Shown here one piece after another: positions 4,984 through 5,053 of a stretch of 5,053 bases of DNA (its first letter is position 1; each line of letters starts with the position of its first letter). Below the pieces are notes generated by a model. That model searched no databases, was not told the DNA's origin, and saw only the letters and a program-made list of their open reading frames with translations. A program made the translations under genes and the position numbers. Origin of the DNA: Rudaea sp. (lineage in GTDB: Bacteria > Pseudomonadota > Gammaproteobacteria > Xanthomonadales > Rhodanobacteraceae); the NCBI GenBank assembly GCA_025934455.1, contig JAICYA010000180.1, forward strand, positions 1 through 5,053. The letters run 5' to 3'.

Positions 4984-5053
4984 CGCGTCGGGGCTTTTGA
5001 CGCTCGCCGTGCCGCCGGCGAGGTAGATGAACCAGGTCGCGTCGGGGAAAAAC
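4870..5053 (-). CDS. C-terminal end of a cupin-like protein, possibly HutD/Ves family (start beyond window)
   Basis: On the minus strand the frame entering at 5052 stays open for 60 codons to a TGA at 4872-4870 and contains no ATG, so the start lies beyond the window edge. The translation begins FFPDATWFIYLAGG and ends GEVVLVRFLQH. It alternates short beta strands with glycine turns, including ETGEAIVLLP and AVLDGGGEVVLV, which is typical of the last strands of a cupin barrel. The wording resembles the C-termini of HutD/Ves proteins, small cupins of poorly known function sometimes found with histidine-utilisation genes. A pirin-like or other cupin is possible. It converges on the four-gene operon and overlaps the last 37 codons of the membrane-protein gene. 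That this is coding is well supported by its protein-like composition; the family call is tentative because only the tail is visible. Confidence 0.65.
   Translation of the reverse strand, partial: FFPDATWFIYLAGGTASVKSPDASAIIETGEAIVLLPNATGERAVLDGGGEVVLVRFLQH

Noticed and set aside
5003..5022. Hairpin with a perfect 7-base stem (CTCGCCG/CGGCGAG, 6-base loop) just after the + strand operon
   Set aside because: No T-rich tract follows on either strand and it lies within the minus-strand coding region, so an intrinsic terminator is not supported, though a weak role in ending transcription is possible.

Overview
The window comes from a GC-rich Gram-negative bacterium. The gene content and order, an outer-membrane porin gene and a Fur-type operator suggest a gammaproteobacterium of the Xanthomonadales/Lysobacterales (for example a Rhodanobacter- or Dyella-like lineage). 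That placement is inferred from gene content and composition, not from a database search. The DNA is tightly packed: seven genes, six of them on the + strand with gaps of a few bases or 4-base stop/start overlaps. The only real intergenic space is 104 bases (1565-1668). No tRNA, rRNA, CRISPR array or mobile element is visible.

Region 1 (1-1564) is the 3' end of an iron-sulfur cluster (suf) operon. It holds the C-terminal half of the cysteine desulfurase SufS, a GNAT-family acetyltransferase of unknown substrate, and a 111-residue Rieske [2Fe-2S] ferredoxin whose GTG start overlaps the acetyltransferase stop.

Region 2 (1565-1668) is a promoter region. It has a perfect TTGACA -35, a 17-base spacer and a GAGAAT -10 lying inside a 19-base Fur-like operator. 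An AGGAG ribosome binding site precedes the next gene.

Region 3 (1669-4983) reads as one four-gene operon: an outer-membrane beta-barrel porin with an N-terminal coiled coil, a secreted protein with a C-terminal FMN-binding domain (SGAT flavinylation motif), an ApbE-type FAD:protein FMN transferase, and a histidine-rich protein with four membrane helices that looks like a small b-type cytochrome (DUF4405-like). Together they suggest a trans-envelope electron-transfer module. The membrane protein would pass electrons from the inner membrane to a covalently flavinylated periplasmic protein, ApbE would attach the FMN, and the porin would admit the substrate. The Fur-like operator makes iron (ferric reduction or uptake) the leading hypothesis for its purpose. 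This is the most interesting content of the window.

Region 4 (4870-5053) is the 3' end of a minus-strand gene that no start-requiring ORF search would list. It encodes the last 60 residues of a cupin-like protein, tentatively HutD/Ves. It converges on the operon and overlaps the reading frame of the four-helix protein by 114 bases.
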